64,000 nucleotides of DNA from Aquanectria penicillioides (taxonomy: Eukaryota > Ascomycota > Sordariomycetes > Hypocreales > Nectriaceae). The notes below the pieces were generated by a model that was not told the DNA's origin, did not search any database, and saw only the letters and a program-made list of their open reading frames with translations. Positions 10,673 through 21,091 of this stretch are shown here, piece after piece. A program made the position numbers and the translations under genes. The DNA lies in contig PYIU01000008.1 in assembly GCA_003415625.1 (NCBI GenBank), positions 1,302,001 through 1,366,000 of the forward strand, in the 5' to 3' direction. Each line of letters opens with the position of its first letter. Position 1 is the stretch's first letter.

Positions 10673-12055
10673 ATGTCGAATTCCGAAGAAAACAACCAAT
10701 TCTTACCTCAGTTCATTTCTTCCAATAAAGTATCCTCTCCCTTTTTTTACTTCCACCACATCGTCAACGTGGATGAGGCCCTTCTGTCAACTGAGGTCAT
10801 CGGCCCAAACTTGCGATTTGATTTTAGCCACTCCAGAGCAAAAACAATACTCTCACCCTCGAGAATAAGAAGCCAACTGGACCGAAAAACTGTCGGTTTC
10901 CTTGTGCTTGTCACTCCCTCGGGGGATCGACTTGTCCTCACCGCGGCAGAGAGCGGGCACGGGGCGGGAAAATTCGGAGACGTGCTTGATGCGCGACCAG
11001 GGGTTTTGGCCAACTTCCTTTGGGCGAAACGGGTTGTGGCAGTTGCAAGACTTCTGGGGTTGTCTATGAGACGACCATTCGATCATGGCATGGATGGGAT
11101 ATTTCAAGGCTCACACGTCGAGGTGAAACTGGCAGTACACGGCATCTTTGTTCTCCTGAACATGTTCAGCATCACCAAGGACTTTGACAACGTGACACGA
11201 CGGCACTTGCGACGCCTCCGGGATGTCCGCTGGGAGGACGGCACCCGACCGGCGTTTGAGGTCTACTTTAGCCGCAAAAATTGCAACCCATGTGGCAGTC
11301 TGGTTCGCAAACTCGAAGGATTCACGGGGATTTCCATCCAGCTCTTATGGAAAACTCGACTAGAGGCGAAGCAATACCCGCGTCTTGAGCTGAAGTGTAA
11401 CCCAGGGGCTGGACCTAGGGCACCACGACAGGAGCCAATCATTATTGACGATCAAGATGTGGACTTTGGAGACGGACTCTGTGACGGCGGTTCAGATGAT
11501 GAAACTGTTGACGGAGAGGAGGATGATGATGGGGTGGAGGAACTGGAAACAATAAACCTCATCTCTCAGTCTCCATTATCCGTCAGCCCGGCCGCTCAAG
11601 CTCACCCAGCCGACGATTTTCTGGACGGCCTGGCCTATCGGGTGGGACAACTTGAGACATCGCCCGACGGAGCGGCCGTGGCAATAGTTCAATTCGCCCA
11701 GAGAATGCGAGGAGGAAAGGTCAAGTGGTTGTTGTCGCCCGAAGGCGAGCTGTCAAACATCAATAAACCCCTGCCGGCGACTCCAGAGACTGAACCGCCG
11801 GCTTGGATGTTGGGAGGCCAAAGCCACGAGCAGCAGCCCTCCACCGCGAACACTCACTCACGGCTGCGCGCGTGTTCCGCAACTGACGACTGGGAATTCC
11901 CGGGGCGCAGGGAAACAATTTCGCCGTGCGAGAGAGCTGCGTGGCGGCAGCGGTCCCCTCGTCGATATTCCATGGGGCGACTAGAGCGGAGAGTGTCAAG
12001 GGAGCGAGGGTCTAGGATCCGGGTTGAGATTCCCGCTCGAGGAGGAACCATGTAG
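10673..12055 (+). CDS. Uncharacterised fungal protein with a deaminase-like zinc motif pair
   Basis: Intronless, 460 aa from the ATG at 10673; the frame upstream lacks another in-frame ATG near. Two motifs stand out: HVE at residues 148-150, inside a predicted helix (GSHVEVKLAVHGIF), and CNPC at 204-207, directly after a beta strand (AFEVYFSRK) and before a helix and a further strand (ISIQLLWK). A strand-turn-strand unit (VGFLVLVTPSGDRLVL) precedes HVE. This order (two strands, helix with HxE, strand, CxxC helix, strand) is that of the zinc-dependent nucleotide/nucleic-acid deaminase fold; HVE plus CxxC resembles the SCP1.201-like branch. Residues about 280-310 are strongly acidic, and the last 80 are arginine-rich and probably disordered. 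Substrate and role unknown. The deaminase assignment is inference from motif order, not from a database match. Confidence 0.85.
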   Translation: MSNSEENNQFLPQFISSNKVSSPFFYFHHIVNVDEALLSTEVIGPNLRFDFSHSRAKTILSPSRIRSQLDRKTVGFLVLVTPSGDRLVLTAAESGHGAGKFGDVLDARPGVLANFLWAKRVVAVARLLGLSMRRPFDHGMDGIFQGSHVEVKLAVHGIFVLLNMFSITKDFDNVTRRHLRRLRDVRWEDGTRPAFEVYFSRKNCNPCGSLVRKLEGFTGISIQLLWKTRLEAKQYPRLELKCNPGAGPRAPRQEPIIIDDQDVDFGDGLCDGGSDDETVDGEEDDDGVEELETINLISQSPLSVSPAAQAHPADDFLDGLAYRVGQLETSPDGAAVAIVQFAQRMRGGKVKWLLSPEGELSNINKPLPATPETEPPAWMLGGQSHEQQPSTANTHSRLRACSATDDWEFPGRRETISPCERAAWRQRSPRRYSMGRLERRVSRERGSRIRVEIPARGGTM

Positions 12056-12382
12056 TGATGTTGGGTTGTGGACCAGTTCATCTCCGATCGCACTTGGACG
12101 TCCAGGGTTGGAGATGGGTAAATGGTCAGTCATCCAGTTGGACCAGTAAGCATTAAGCGTTTCGAAGCAAATGTTCTGTGCTTCTGATTATGAAAGTCGA
12201 GCTGTTTTAAAGAGACATTGATTCATGTGGTTACCCGTTGAGATCCATTCAATTGCTAAACCCTCACGCCGTTACTCGCATGTTCCCGTGATGCTTCTAT
12301 TCAGAACACCCATGCTCTCTAGGTCTATGACTGAGTAAGAAGATAGTAATCACCTCTAGTGATCTTCAAATGGCACTACTTG
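12056..12382. other. Convergent 3' intergenic region
   Basis: About 330 bp between two convergent genes. It contains no open frame of note and presumably both polyadenylation regions. Confidence 0.6.
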
Positions 12383-14758
12383 CTACTGCGTTCTGGCTTC
12401 CTGCAATAACTTCCGGAACCCGGCTGCCATTTCTCTGACCACGACGTCCACATCAGGCGCCTCAGGTCCTTCTTCTGCTAACCGAATCGCTTCCTCCCTC
12501 GCCTTATCGGCGCCTGCAACACCGATCTTGCCCATAGTCATCGTATGCTTCACATCTTTGCCGCTTCGGACAGCGCCGCGGGGCCTGCCAGGAGTTATGG
12601 GAGTGGATTCCAAGATGCTTTGCCATCTGCAGAGGAATATTCCAGGACCGGCCATGTTGCTGGAGTCGGAAGAATCAAGAATGCGTTGAAGTCGGCATAT
12701 CGAAAGTGTCGAGAGAGTGGAAAGATAGGAAGAGTGCGTATCGAGGGCGGTGAGAATTGGCTGTTGGGAGGTTTCAGGCAGAGATTGGAAAAGCTCATTC
12801 AGGCGCTCTGTGATAGGCTTCTTCTTTATGGAATTGTCACTGGCCTTGGGTTTGGCATTTGTGTCGGCGGTCGTTTCTCCTGGGATTGTTTCTCCATCAC
12901 AGCTGGCATCAAGAGGCCCACACCCTTGACGGAGCTTGCCCATAGCATAGATGAACCATTTTCTCAAGTCCTCCCAAACATCGGGGCATGACTTTGCAAG
13001 GGCATGAACCCATTTGTACAAGACCATACGGTTTCTCGTCAGCAGATCAACATAATCGTCGACACTGGGCATCTTTGGTGGCTTAGTTGACTCGCCGTTG
13101 ATCATCAACTTCACTCCACTCAGCGGAGTCGAAGTGCCAGTCTCGTCCTTCTTCGGTTTGCTGGTCTTGATGAAATCGTCGATGAAGGTTTGACCGGCGT
13201 CGACATGATCACGCAGATCTACCTGGGAGTGAACTGATCGAAGTATGGGCTCATAAGCCGTGAAAAGATCCCTGACTGTGGCAGTAAAAAGATCTGGTGG
13301 CTGTCGACATAGGGTGGAAGTGATGCTGTCACGATCGCGGACAGAGAGGAGCGCGGAGTAGTATTCAAGACACTGAGAATGCTGGTCCTCTGTCAACACG
13401 GTCGTGAGATTTGGATCAGAAGCATTGAAGATGGAAGTGATGATGGACTGAGAGTGCTCTAAGCTGGCAGCTCTCACTGTCTCATGTTCATCACGACCTT
13501 GAGCAATGTGGTCCCGGATCGCCTGTAGCATTTCGGCGCTGGGGCCATCCTTTGCCTTTTCGATCTTGTCGGCGCCTTTGCGGAACTCGCTCGCGTCCCA
13601 CGAAAGTGTCAGAGATATTATCCTCTGCAACAAGTTCATGCCATCATCGGCGCTGGCTGTAAGGCCGACCCAATTCGTGATGCTGGTAACGCTGAGTTTC
13701 GCTAGGAGCAAGCGCATCATGGCGCTAATCATGGTGGCAGCGTTGCCAAGTCGCAACGTCTGCTTGACCATCTTGTAGGGAATGAGGTTGTGGACATTTT
13801 CGAGAAGCTTGAGAAGATATTGCCCCTCTGGGGAGAGGACAAATATATGATGGAGGAAGGTAGCCAGGCTGTGATCTTCTTAGCACAAGTTATTAATGAT
13901 GCAGCAGATAGAGGGCGAAACTGACTGAACAATGGCATACTGAGCTGCCGCTTTGATATTCGAGGAGTATCCTTCCAGATCGTCGGTTTCGCTGAAGTGC
14001 TTAAACATTTCGTCCACAAGGTTGCCATAGACGAGTCCCTCAACCACATCATCCCATGCCCTGGCGAGGTCCTCAGCTTTGGCCTCATCATACTCGGCTT
14101 TGGTGGTGGCTTCGATAATTTTGGCCTCTGTACTGTGCTTCTGTTTCACACCGCCCAAGACACCACGTGCAATCATCTCCAAGAAACTGCTTGAGCCTGT
14201 GGCTAACATCTTCCTTGTGCCAAGTGCACCTTTGTCATAGCTCTCTGAGAGCTCGGCCTCACCCAATCTTACTAGTATGCCTTGCATACGCACTGACCAG
14301 AACTCGCGGGGCAACTCTTTCACGCCAGGGAGAAGGATAAGAAACCTCGACAACAGCATCTGCAATAACGGCGATTCTGACGGTTCTGAATCATCTTGGG
14401 CTTGCTCATCCTCCTCGCTCTTGTCGTCCTCGGAGACAGACTCCTTGGCCTCTGCCTCCTTGGTATCCGCGCTAGATCTGAAGAAGGAAACCGGGGTCCT
14501 TGTTCGAGGAGTCCCTGGCGCCGAGTTGCCCGGCGCCGGGTTTGCGGGAGTGGATGACCAGCTCCGCCACCCTGTCTGGGGTGGTATGACAGCGGTGCTG
14601 GGTGTGTCGGAGGTCTTGGTAGCCCTGCAGAACGGATAGCCGTAGCTGGGCACGGCACCAGGGCATTTGAAGCCCTCGATCTCGGCGTAGGTCTCATGGT
14701 GAGTGAGGATATCAAAGAGCGCATGCGTTTGCTCTGGTGAGAGAGCCGCCGGCGTCAT
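12383..14758 (-). CDS. PX-associated (PXB) and DUF3818 domain protein
   Basis: Two exons on the minus strand, 14758-13926 and 13868-12383, encode 772 aa. The 57-nt intron (donor gtcagt, acceptor tcacag) is needed to join AAAQYAIV to ATFLHHIFVLSPEGQ without a stop. The N-terminus (LSPEQTHALFDILTHHETY, then EIEGFKCPGAV) matches the PX-associated PXB domain. A low-complexity Pro/Ser/Thr linker and an acidic patch follow, then the SRFLILLPGVKELPREFW segment, and the second exon fits the long helical DUF3818 region. Homologues such as yeast YPR097W carry a lipid-binding PX domain with these modules; I see no PX domain here. The likely role is in membrane or phosphoinositide-related processes, unproven. 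The start at 14758 is where the conserved region begins. Confidence 0.88.
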
Positions 14759-16076
14759 GATGCAACGTTGTGGGGCATGGGCGATGTTACGCCAGTTTTC
14801 TGCTGCGGGGGACCGACAAGGAGGGTTGAAGGAGGAAACGGAGGAGCCGGAGGAGATAGAAGTCGATCTCTCTGACCAGTATGAGACAATGCACCAATAC
14901 TCGAATCTCTCGACAGGGAGACGTCTGAAGTGGGCTACCTCCCTGTTCTTTGCCTTGGCCACGAGTGTGACTTCGGAGTGGCAGCTGCCCCACCACCAAC
15001 CCAGACATGTCAGGGCAGCTGAGCTCTCGCCACACTTTGCCACACTTCACATCACGCTCGCTTTTGCGTTCTAGCCACACCCCGCTTCTCCCACGCGCCA
15101 CACTTAAATCCATGTACCACAAATGCTCCCTCAACAGACATAATCTCGACCAAGTTGGTCTCTGCGTCTCTTCGATTGCATGGTTCAGGGATGATTGATC
15201 TGAATTGAATTGTCTAAAATCCCCACCTTGGAGAAGGCGACATCAATCATCTTCACTCTTAAAGTCAGCCTCGGTCAATACATCATGTGACACTCCGTTT
15301 CCCACGCCGTCATTCAAACATTGACCATATCGACACCTGGTATTCCACTTTGCTTTTCTTCCCATTTTCCTTTGAAGCAAGAATTCTAGGGTCATGAGTT
15401 ATCTGCCACTGCCGAACGTATTGCCTGCCGATTGCGGGAGAAAAATAAGCTCAAATGAAGCAGATATTGCGTGGTGTTCCGTGTACCTAGAATGTCCCAT
15501 CCCGACTTAGAATGGGCATTAAGCTTGCCCCTTCTTGTTGCTATCATTGAAATGAATATGCTTGATCATTGATGTTGGTGGCGTTTCACGATCTTTCTAA
15601 ACTGCACCTGGATTGTAAAAATTGATCACTTTCGGTTAGACTAAAGCAAGAAAAAACAAAGCGATTGCCCAACCAGGAAGCTGAGATATCTTTGCAGATT
15701 TGCGTGTCAAATCTTTGGCAGAAGCAGAAACCCCAGAGTCAATCCTGGGCGTTACTGAATCGGGTGCTAATAACGACTTTTGTAAGTACCAAAGTCCTGA
15801 ATTACGCTGTATTGTGATACCCGATGTGGTCAAGTCAGACGAGGCCCTAGATACGTTATGCATGCATGTTGGGTAACGTCATTGAGCTGACTCAGAATTG
15901 GTTCTTCTGTCTTTCCCTGGATATAAGTGCAGCCCCCGCAGCATTTTAGAGCTCAGTTGACCCAGATAATGCATCACTCCGGCTCTGTTCTCAACCACAC
16001 AAAAGCTTGAACCGGAAAATAGCTGTTGACTTGAATTTTGCACAACTTTGAGAGTCGCTACTCTTGCGCAACCAAA
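14759..16076. other. Divergent intergenic region
   Basis: About 1.3 kb between the PXB/DUF3818 gene and the DUF7704 gene, which are transcribed away from each other. Open frames here are short and unlike proteins. It probably holds both promoters. Nothing else recognised. Confidence 0.55.
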
Positions 16077-16538
16077 ATGGCCGACCAAATTCACTCCATC
16101 TATCGCATGTGGTTCCTCTGGGTCGATCCTATTCTTACTGTCTTCGGGATATATGTTAATCTCATCGACCACAAACTGGCTCTGCAAGCATTCTTGGTGG
16201 ACCACCAATCTACAGAAGTGTTCAAACCCTTCCTCTACCAGATCGGTGGCATGGGCACATCATATCTGTGCCTCTTTGTCCTCCTGCTGCGATATACGGA
16301 AGATGTCAACATTTGGAAGATTCTGCAGTTTGCATTAATCTGGCCCGACTTGACCATGTTTACTTCCATGTATGTGGGGATGCGACTCGAGGGCAACCTT
16401 GCGATTTCGGCATGGCGATGGGAAGACTGGTTCAGCGGCATCATCACCGGTGCGTGCTTGATTTTGCGGGTATTGTTTGTCTTGGGCATCGGAGTTAAAG
16501 AGGCTGGAACCGAAGGGAAGAAGGCTCGATTCGAATAA
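16077..16538 (+). CDS. Small integral membrane protein, DUF7704-like
   Basis: Intronless, 153 aa, starting MADQIHSIYRMWFLWVDP at the ATG at 16077 (context accaaaATGG). Four hydrophobic segments are visible, about residues 9-28, 52-72, 84-104 and 118-142. The opening pattern (Y-R-x-W-F-L-W-x-D-P, then G-x-Y) and the overall length match the fungal DUF7704 family of four-helix membrane proteins of unknown function. The C-terminus is short, charged and presumably cytoplasmic. No function can be assigned. An upstream in-frame ATG at 16038 would add 13 residues but has poorer context. Confidence 0.8.
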   Translation: MADQIHSIYRMWFLWVDPILTVFGIYVNLIDHKLALQAFLVDHQSTEVFKPFLYQIGGMGTSYLCLFVLLLRYTEDVNIWKILQFALIWPDLTMFTSMYVGMRLEGNLAISAWRWEDWFSGIITGACLILRVLFVLGIGVKEAGTEGKKARFE

Positions 16539-16977
16539 TCACACAGATGCAGTGATGAAATGCGGGGACAGTCGAGGTATACCCGTCGACATTTCATCCC
16601 TAGAAGAGAAGATGTTTCGCTGAGTGAGGTAGGCATTGATATCCTGTAGATATTATCGCCAGACAGGGCCCAGTCTGTAATAAATAAATATTACAGAACT
16701 CCAAATATTTCAGCCGGACTCGAGTAATTCGAGTAATATCAATGAATAACCTGAGCTGAAATAGTTCTTACAACTCGCTGATCAGTTCAAGACAGTTGGC
16801 ATCGTGGTAGTGCGGTTGGAATTAAGTTGATCGAGCTATAAGGTTGCTGGACTGTCTAATAATTCTTTGCTTCTTTAAATCATGAGTAAGCTGTCAATTT
16901 CAGAGTGATGTAACATTGATATTTCTTCAAAATGAGTCTATTGATGAGACCTCCGATAACTTGAGGCATTGCTGTGA
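16539..16977. other. Convergent intergenic region
   Basis: About 440 bp of fairly AT-rich DNA between two convergent genes; no gene seen. Confidence 0.55.
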
Positions 16978-19065
16978 TTATACTATCGCTAAGAACCCGG
17001 CTGGGAATCCATTAGTAGAAGCCTTTGCAAGCACTACGACCATACTCTTGTCACGAGGAACAGGCTCCATTGTCTTCTCTACACCCTCCCATTGCGACGG
17101 CTTCGGGGTTGTAGTCCATCCTTCAAAATGGAACGTGTGTTGATCACCCGGCCCAGGCTCTACCGGATTGATTTTAATATTGGTGCTTGGGACGTCCTCG
17201 CCATCTACCATGAGCTGAACCAATGGCGTATCAGACGTCGCGGTAGATGTATTAGGTGATACTTTTATCGTTCCTTTCACATCGACTCGAACCAAGTCCG
17301 GCTCAATAGCAGAAGAAGCAGTGCAGGTGTCAACACTTAGTGACGGCCTCTTCGCCTTTTCATCGATACTACTAGCTTCCAATGCAATACAATCAGAGTC
17401 TAAGGTGGGTGTGTGAGTAGGCAATGTTCTCATTTTGGTTTTTTCTTCGAATGCATTCGCATATCTCAAGAGCTTCTCATCCTGGTAGGCTCGACCAGCA
17501 AATGTAAGACCAACGGGCATTTCTTTCCCTGGGATAAGTCCCATTGGCACTGTTACCGAAGGAATGCCCAAGTGGCGCAGCGCCCTATTGCCATTGCTGT
17601 ATAGGACGCCGTTTTTCCAAGAATATTCAGCACTTTCCGGATTGGTATCGGCATCCGCTTCAGCAACATCGCCGGCTGCAGGGAACACGAAGCAGTCGCA
17701 GTTGAACTTCTCGAGGTAGTCATCCAAGAGTCTCTTGCGCAGACCCTCGAGCGCGTTCACACCGGCTTCCAGGTTCTTCACCTCATAGAGGGAAGTTTCT
17801 TGAAGATAGCCGGCGAGCTTTCCCCAATGAATGGCGTTTTTGGTAGGGAAGTGTTTCATTTCAACTGCGGTTCTCATAAACGAAGGATAAATGTTGAATT
17901 CGTCGACCTGAGTGAGATCGCCCGTTTTAGAATCTTCATTTGAGCGCAGGAATATGTCCCATCCGTGGGCAATCAATGGGCCTCTCTCAGTCGAATTCCA
18001 GTCCTCTGGCAGCCGTGGCGAGTCTTTAGGTAAGAGAGCGGGGTTTTCGTACGCCGTGACCGCAGGAAAGTCTGGAACAATGACGACCTCAGCACCTAGT
18101 GACTCAAGTTGTTTCCTGGCTTCTTCCCAAAGTTGGATCACCCCTTCGCTTGTTGTGATTGGCGTAGCGCCTTCCGGCATAGGTCCACCAATATAGATTT
18201 CAGGAACCGCAATTCGCAACCCTTGAAGTGTGGTTGACGTAGAAATATCTCTGAAAATCTTTTCAGAACTCGAATTGCTCCATGGCTTAGACAACTTCAC
18301 GAACGGTTGGTCGCGCCAAAAGTCGCCCTTAGTAGACGAATCTTCAGCTGTGATAACTTCGAGTAGCGTCAACATATCTTTCATGGTGCGCGTGTGAGGG
18401 ACTACCACGTCGCAGGTTGGATAGAGTGGCCAGTTTCCGCGGATAGAAATCCAACCCCTAGATGGGGTGTATGCCACAACAGCATTGTTCGAAGCCGGTG
18501 CGCGACCTGAGGAAACGGTTTCTTCCCCCATTCCAAATGCTGCAAAAGAAGCCGCTGTAGATACGGCGGATCCATTTGATGAGCCAGATGCCCAGGCTGC
18601 GGCAAGATACTTGGGGTTGTAAGGGCTTTCGGCTCGGCCGTAGATTCCTCGCTGCATTCCACCATATGCCATGGGAGGCATATTGGTTCGCCCAACCAGA
18701 ACGCCTCCTGCATCCCGAATGGCGCCTACAGTAAATGCATCTTCATTGGCAATTAAGTCTTTGAAAGCTGGAGACCCGCAAGCCACGGTCATGCCCTTGA
18801 CCTTGTAACTGTCTTTCACTGTGAACGGAATACCGTCCAGCAGTCGCGTTGGCTCGCCAGAGGCGCGGCGGTCATCGGATGCAGCGGCCTCTTCAAAGAC
18901 ATGATTATTGAGAACGGGGATGGAATTCAATGTAACCCCACGGCAATCATAGCGAGCAATGCGGCGAAGATACCGAGAAACAAGTTCGACGCTTGTTAGT
19001 GAGCCTGATGACAAAGCAGACTGAAGGTCTGCAATTGACGCATCAACGAGATCAAGGGTGGCCAT
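16978..19065 (-). CDS. Amidase-signature family hydrolase with C-terminal extension
   Basis: Intronless, 695 aa, from the ATG at 19065 (MATLDLVDAS). The amidase-signature triad can be placed: Lys84 in GIPFTVKDS, a Ser-rich loop at about 162-166 (GSSNGS) with the cis-serine, and a nucleophile serine at about 186 in ETVSSGRAPA, a slight variant of the usual GGSIRxPA. Other family blocks follow (YTPSRGWIS, TRTMKDMLTLLEVI, GIPSVTVPMGL, PVGLTFAGRAYQDEKLL). The amidase domain ends near residue 570. The remaining 125 residues are unusual for the family and end in a beta-rich segment. These enzymes hydrolyse carboxamides to acid and ammonia; the substrate here is unknown. Possible context: divergent from an Hri1-like gene and near a permease and an aldehyde dehydrogenase. 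Confidence 0.93.
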   Translation of the reverse strand: MATLDLVDASIADLQSALSSGSLTSVELVSRYLRRIARYDCRGVTLNSIPVLNNHVFEEAAASDDRRASGEPTRLLDGIPFTVKDSYKVKGMTVACGSPAFKDLIANEDAFTVGAIRDAGGVLVGRTNMPPMAYGGMQRGIYGRAESPYNPKYLAAAWASGSSNGSAVSTAASFAAFGMGEETVSSGRAPASNNAVVAYTPSRGWISIRGNWPLYPTCDVVVPHTRTMKDMLTLLEVITAEDSSTKGDFWRDQPFVKLSKPWSNSSSEKIFRDISTSTTLQGLRIAVPEIYIGGPMPEGATPITTSEGVIQLWEEARKQLESLGAEVVIVPDFPAVTAYENPALLPKDSPRLPEDWNSTERGPLIAHGWDIFLRSNEDSKTGDLTQVDEFNIYPSFMRTAVEMKHFPTKNAIHWGKLAGYLQETSLYEVKNLEAGVNALEGLRKRLLDDYLEKFNCDCFVFPAAGDVAEADADTNPESAEYSWKNGVLYSNGNRALRHLGIPSVTVPMGLIPGKEMPVGLTFAGRAYQDEKLLRYANAFEEKTKMRTLPTHTPTLDSDCIALEASSIDEKAKRPSLSVDTCTASSAIEPDLVRVDVKGTIKVSPNTSTATSDTPLVQLMVDGEDVPSTNIKINPVEPGPGDQHTFHFEGWTTTPKPSQWEGVEKTMEPVPRDKSMVVVLAKASTNGFPAGFLAIV

Positions 19066-19482
19066 TGTTTTCTTGGTGTGTTCAAGCAAAATATGAATAT
19101 CTGCAATTGATTTAATAAAAGAAATCCAGGAAACATCGCTCCTCGGATTTAATGTCGCCAGGGGTTTGATATGGGCCCGCAGTCTCCGCTGATATGCTGA
19201 TATGCTGACGAGGTCGTAAGGTCGCGCCGATTTCCGGCCACCGCCAATTTCCGGCTTCGCTAGATCCTGCCTAATGAAGTTGAGGTCATGGCAATGACAG
19301 CCCTCACTGAAAAAGGGAAAGGCAGAAGCTCATGGATTCGCTCCAGAACCTCACACCCATGGGCTTAGTTTTTAGTAAACTTAGCGCGTTACTTTTTGGG
19401 ACTTGGCGTTGTGAGTATAAACTGACCATGCCAGCCCTTGAATTTGTTTAGGGCCTCAATCATAAAAGGAAGTTGAACCAAA
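19066..19482. promoter_or_regulatory. Divergent promoter region of amidase and Hri1-like genes
   Basis: 417 bp shared by two divergent genes. It contains two exact ATTTCCGGC sites at 19230-19238 and 19247-19255, 17 bp apart, and three short GCTGATAT-like units ending near 19209. The 9-mer recurs in reverse orientation at 20686-20694, upstream of the permease gene, and with one mismatch at 25409-25417, upstream of the aldehyde dehydrogenase gene. Regulatory function is inferred. Confidence 0.5.
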
Positions 19483-20198
19483 ATGCCGGCCCAAGCAGTG
19501 CAGCGTATTTGTATCCGATGGCTACCAGAGCCATCTTATGAGGATACAGAAACAATTGCTCTGAACGTGGGGGGATACTTTATTGATTTGCGCATCACCA
19601 AGGAAGGGTCGACGATTCAATGGAGTCGAGCAGGTGAAAGAGTACTCTTGAAAAGCGATCCACGTATGTTGCATCATCACAAGGTATCACACTATTGTCA
19701 AGTACCACTGAACTGATCAAATTTACAGCTACTTTTCGATGGACTCATATCATTGACTCTCTTGATCTTACGGTGCCAGATGAGGCCTATTTCACGAAGC
19801 TTCCGAATGGGGATGATCTTGAAATTGGCGCAACCCCAGCTCCGCACAAGGGAGGCGCCATGACTGACTACGAAGAAGTATGGAGGGATATCACCTCCGA
19901 AGCACCTGGAAACGTATCGTGGATTCTCCAGAGTGAGGATGGAACTACTTTTGTCGGCAGGGTCGGCAGCCTCTATCTGGCTATTAGAAAGGACTCTAAT
20001 GGAAAGTTTGCGGCTCGGAAGGAGCAGCTAGCATCTATCGGCGAGAGCTGGAGCGTGTTATTTGAGTCTGGCGATGTAACACACCTCCCGCGAGCGGCTC
20101 AAGTCTTGGCCGTGGTGGAGGGAGAGGTTCGGTCAGAGGGAGAAAACATCAGTATTGATAATGTTGCATATGTAATTAGAGGTATCAGCAGCGATTAA
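19483..20198 (+). CDS. Hri1-like protein
   Basis: Two exons, 19483-19663 and 19729-20198, encode 216 aa. The 65-nt intron has donor gtatgt and acceptor ttacag, and it splits a proline codon (KSDP|PTFRW). The opening (RICIRWLPEPSYEDTETIAL) and the block VGGYFIDLRITKEG, then RWTHIIDS and a DYEEVWRDI segment, match the fungal HRI1 family, which pairs two related beta-barrel, lipocalin-like halves. Yeast Hri1 (244 aa) is non-essential and linked to Hrr25 and protein secretion; its molecular role is unclear. In this genome it is divergent from the amidase gene, which may indicate a co-regulated pair. Confidence 0.85.
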
Positions 20199-21091
20199 AG
20201 CTGGGAATCGTAAAAAAAATATCACAATTATGATATTTGGCTAGTGCACTGCGATGAGGCTCAACCATCTAACTTAAGCCCCCATCATCACGACGAAGCG
20301 GCGATTGTGCAATAGCGTGAAGCAATGGTATTTCTTGGCTAGGTATTTCGATAAATCAAAGCTGAACCAGCATAAAAATTGTCAATGTCAAGAACATTTC
20401 GTAACCAGCTAGAGTCATGAAGAACGACGGTCGTAATACTCGTTGGACTTGCGCATGCGGGGCTGTGCGTTTGTCGGAAATCCGCTAGCGCCGGAATTCA
20501 GCATACCAAGCACAGCGTATCCACTGATAATGGTCGAGATTTAGAATAATTACAATTCAACATTAGGGACCCCATGGGGAATCCCGGCCTTGTCTTGTGT
20601 TGGGCCTTTTTGCCACCCACTACCATTGCTCTATCTTCCTGAAGCCGCTCGTCCGGACTTTGTACGCGACAGGCCATCGTCTGATGCCGGAAATCTGCTT
20701 GTCCCGGGGTTTGGCTAGACGAGACCGAGCCCCTGATAAATGGCACCGTCGCTTATTGGCGTGCGATACGTGCTCAGCCCTGCCTCAGGTTCCATCATGC
20801 TAATCTGAACGGGCGAACTGACTCAGTCCTTCTGACCAAAGTTGTTCTATCTCGGCATATCTGATCATGACGGAGATCAACGCTTCGGTTACATTGTGCG
20901 TTACCGTTGTATGGGTACCGCGGACTCTGGCTAGCGTCCGTAGCGTATCTCCGCTCTGGAAGCTATATCTAATTGGGCCATGGAAGATACGCGATGGCGC
21001 ATCTCGAGAGTATAAAACCGGCCCGATGGGCCTCGAGTCTTGAGTGCTGCAGTTATGTCAACACTCAGATCGATCTTGACCTTTTCCTACG
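20199..21091. other. Intergenic region upstream of permease
   Basis: About 890 bp without a supported gene. It holds a reverse ATTTCCGGC site (20686-20694) and a good TATA element close to the permease gene. A short open frame at 20597-20803 is judged spurious. Confidence 0.6.
21011..21017 (+). promoter_or_regulatory. TATA box of the permease gene
   Basis: TATAAAA lies 75 bp before the permease start codon, in otherwise GC-balanced promoter DNA. Confidence 0.6.

Noticed and set aside
14703..15074. 123-codon plus-strand frame
   Set aside because: Overlaps the start and leader of the PXB/DUF3818 gene on the other strand; no motif.
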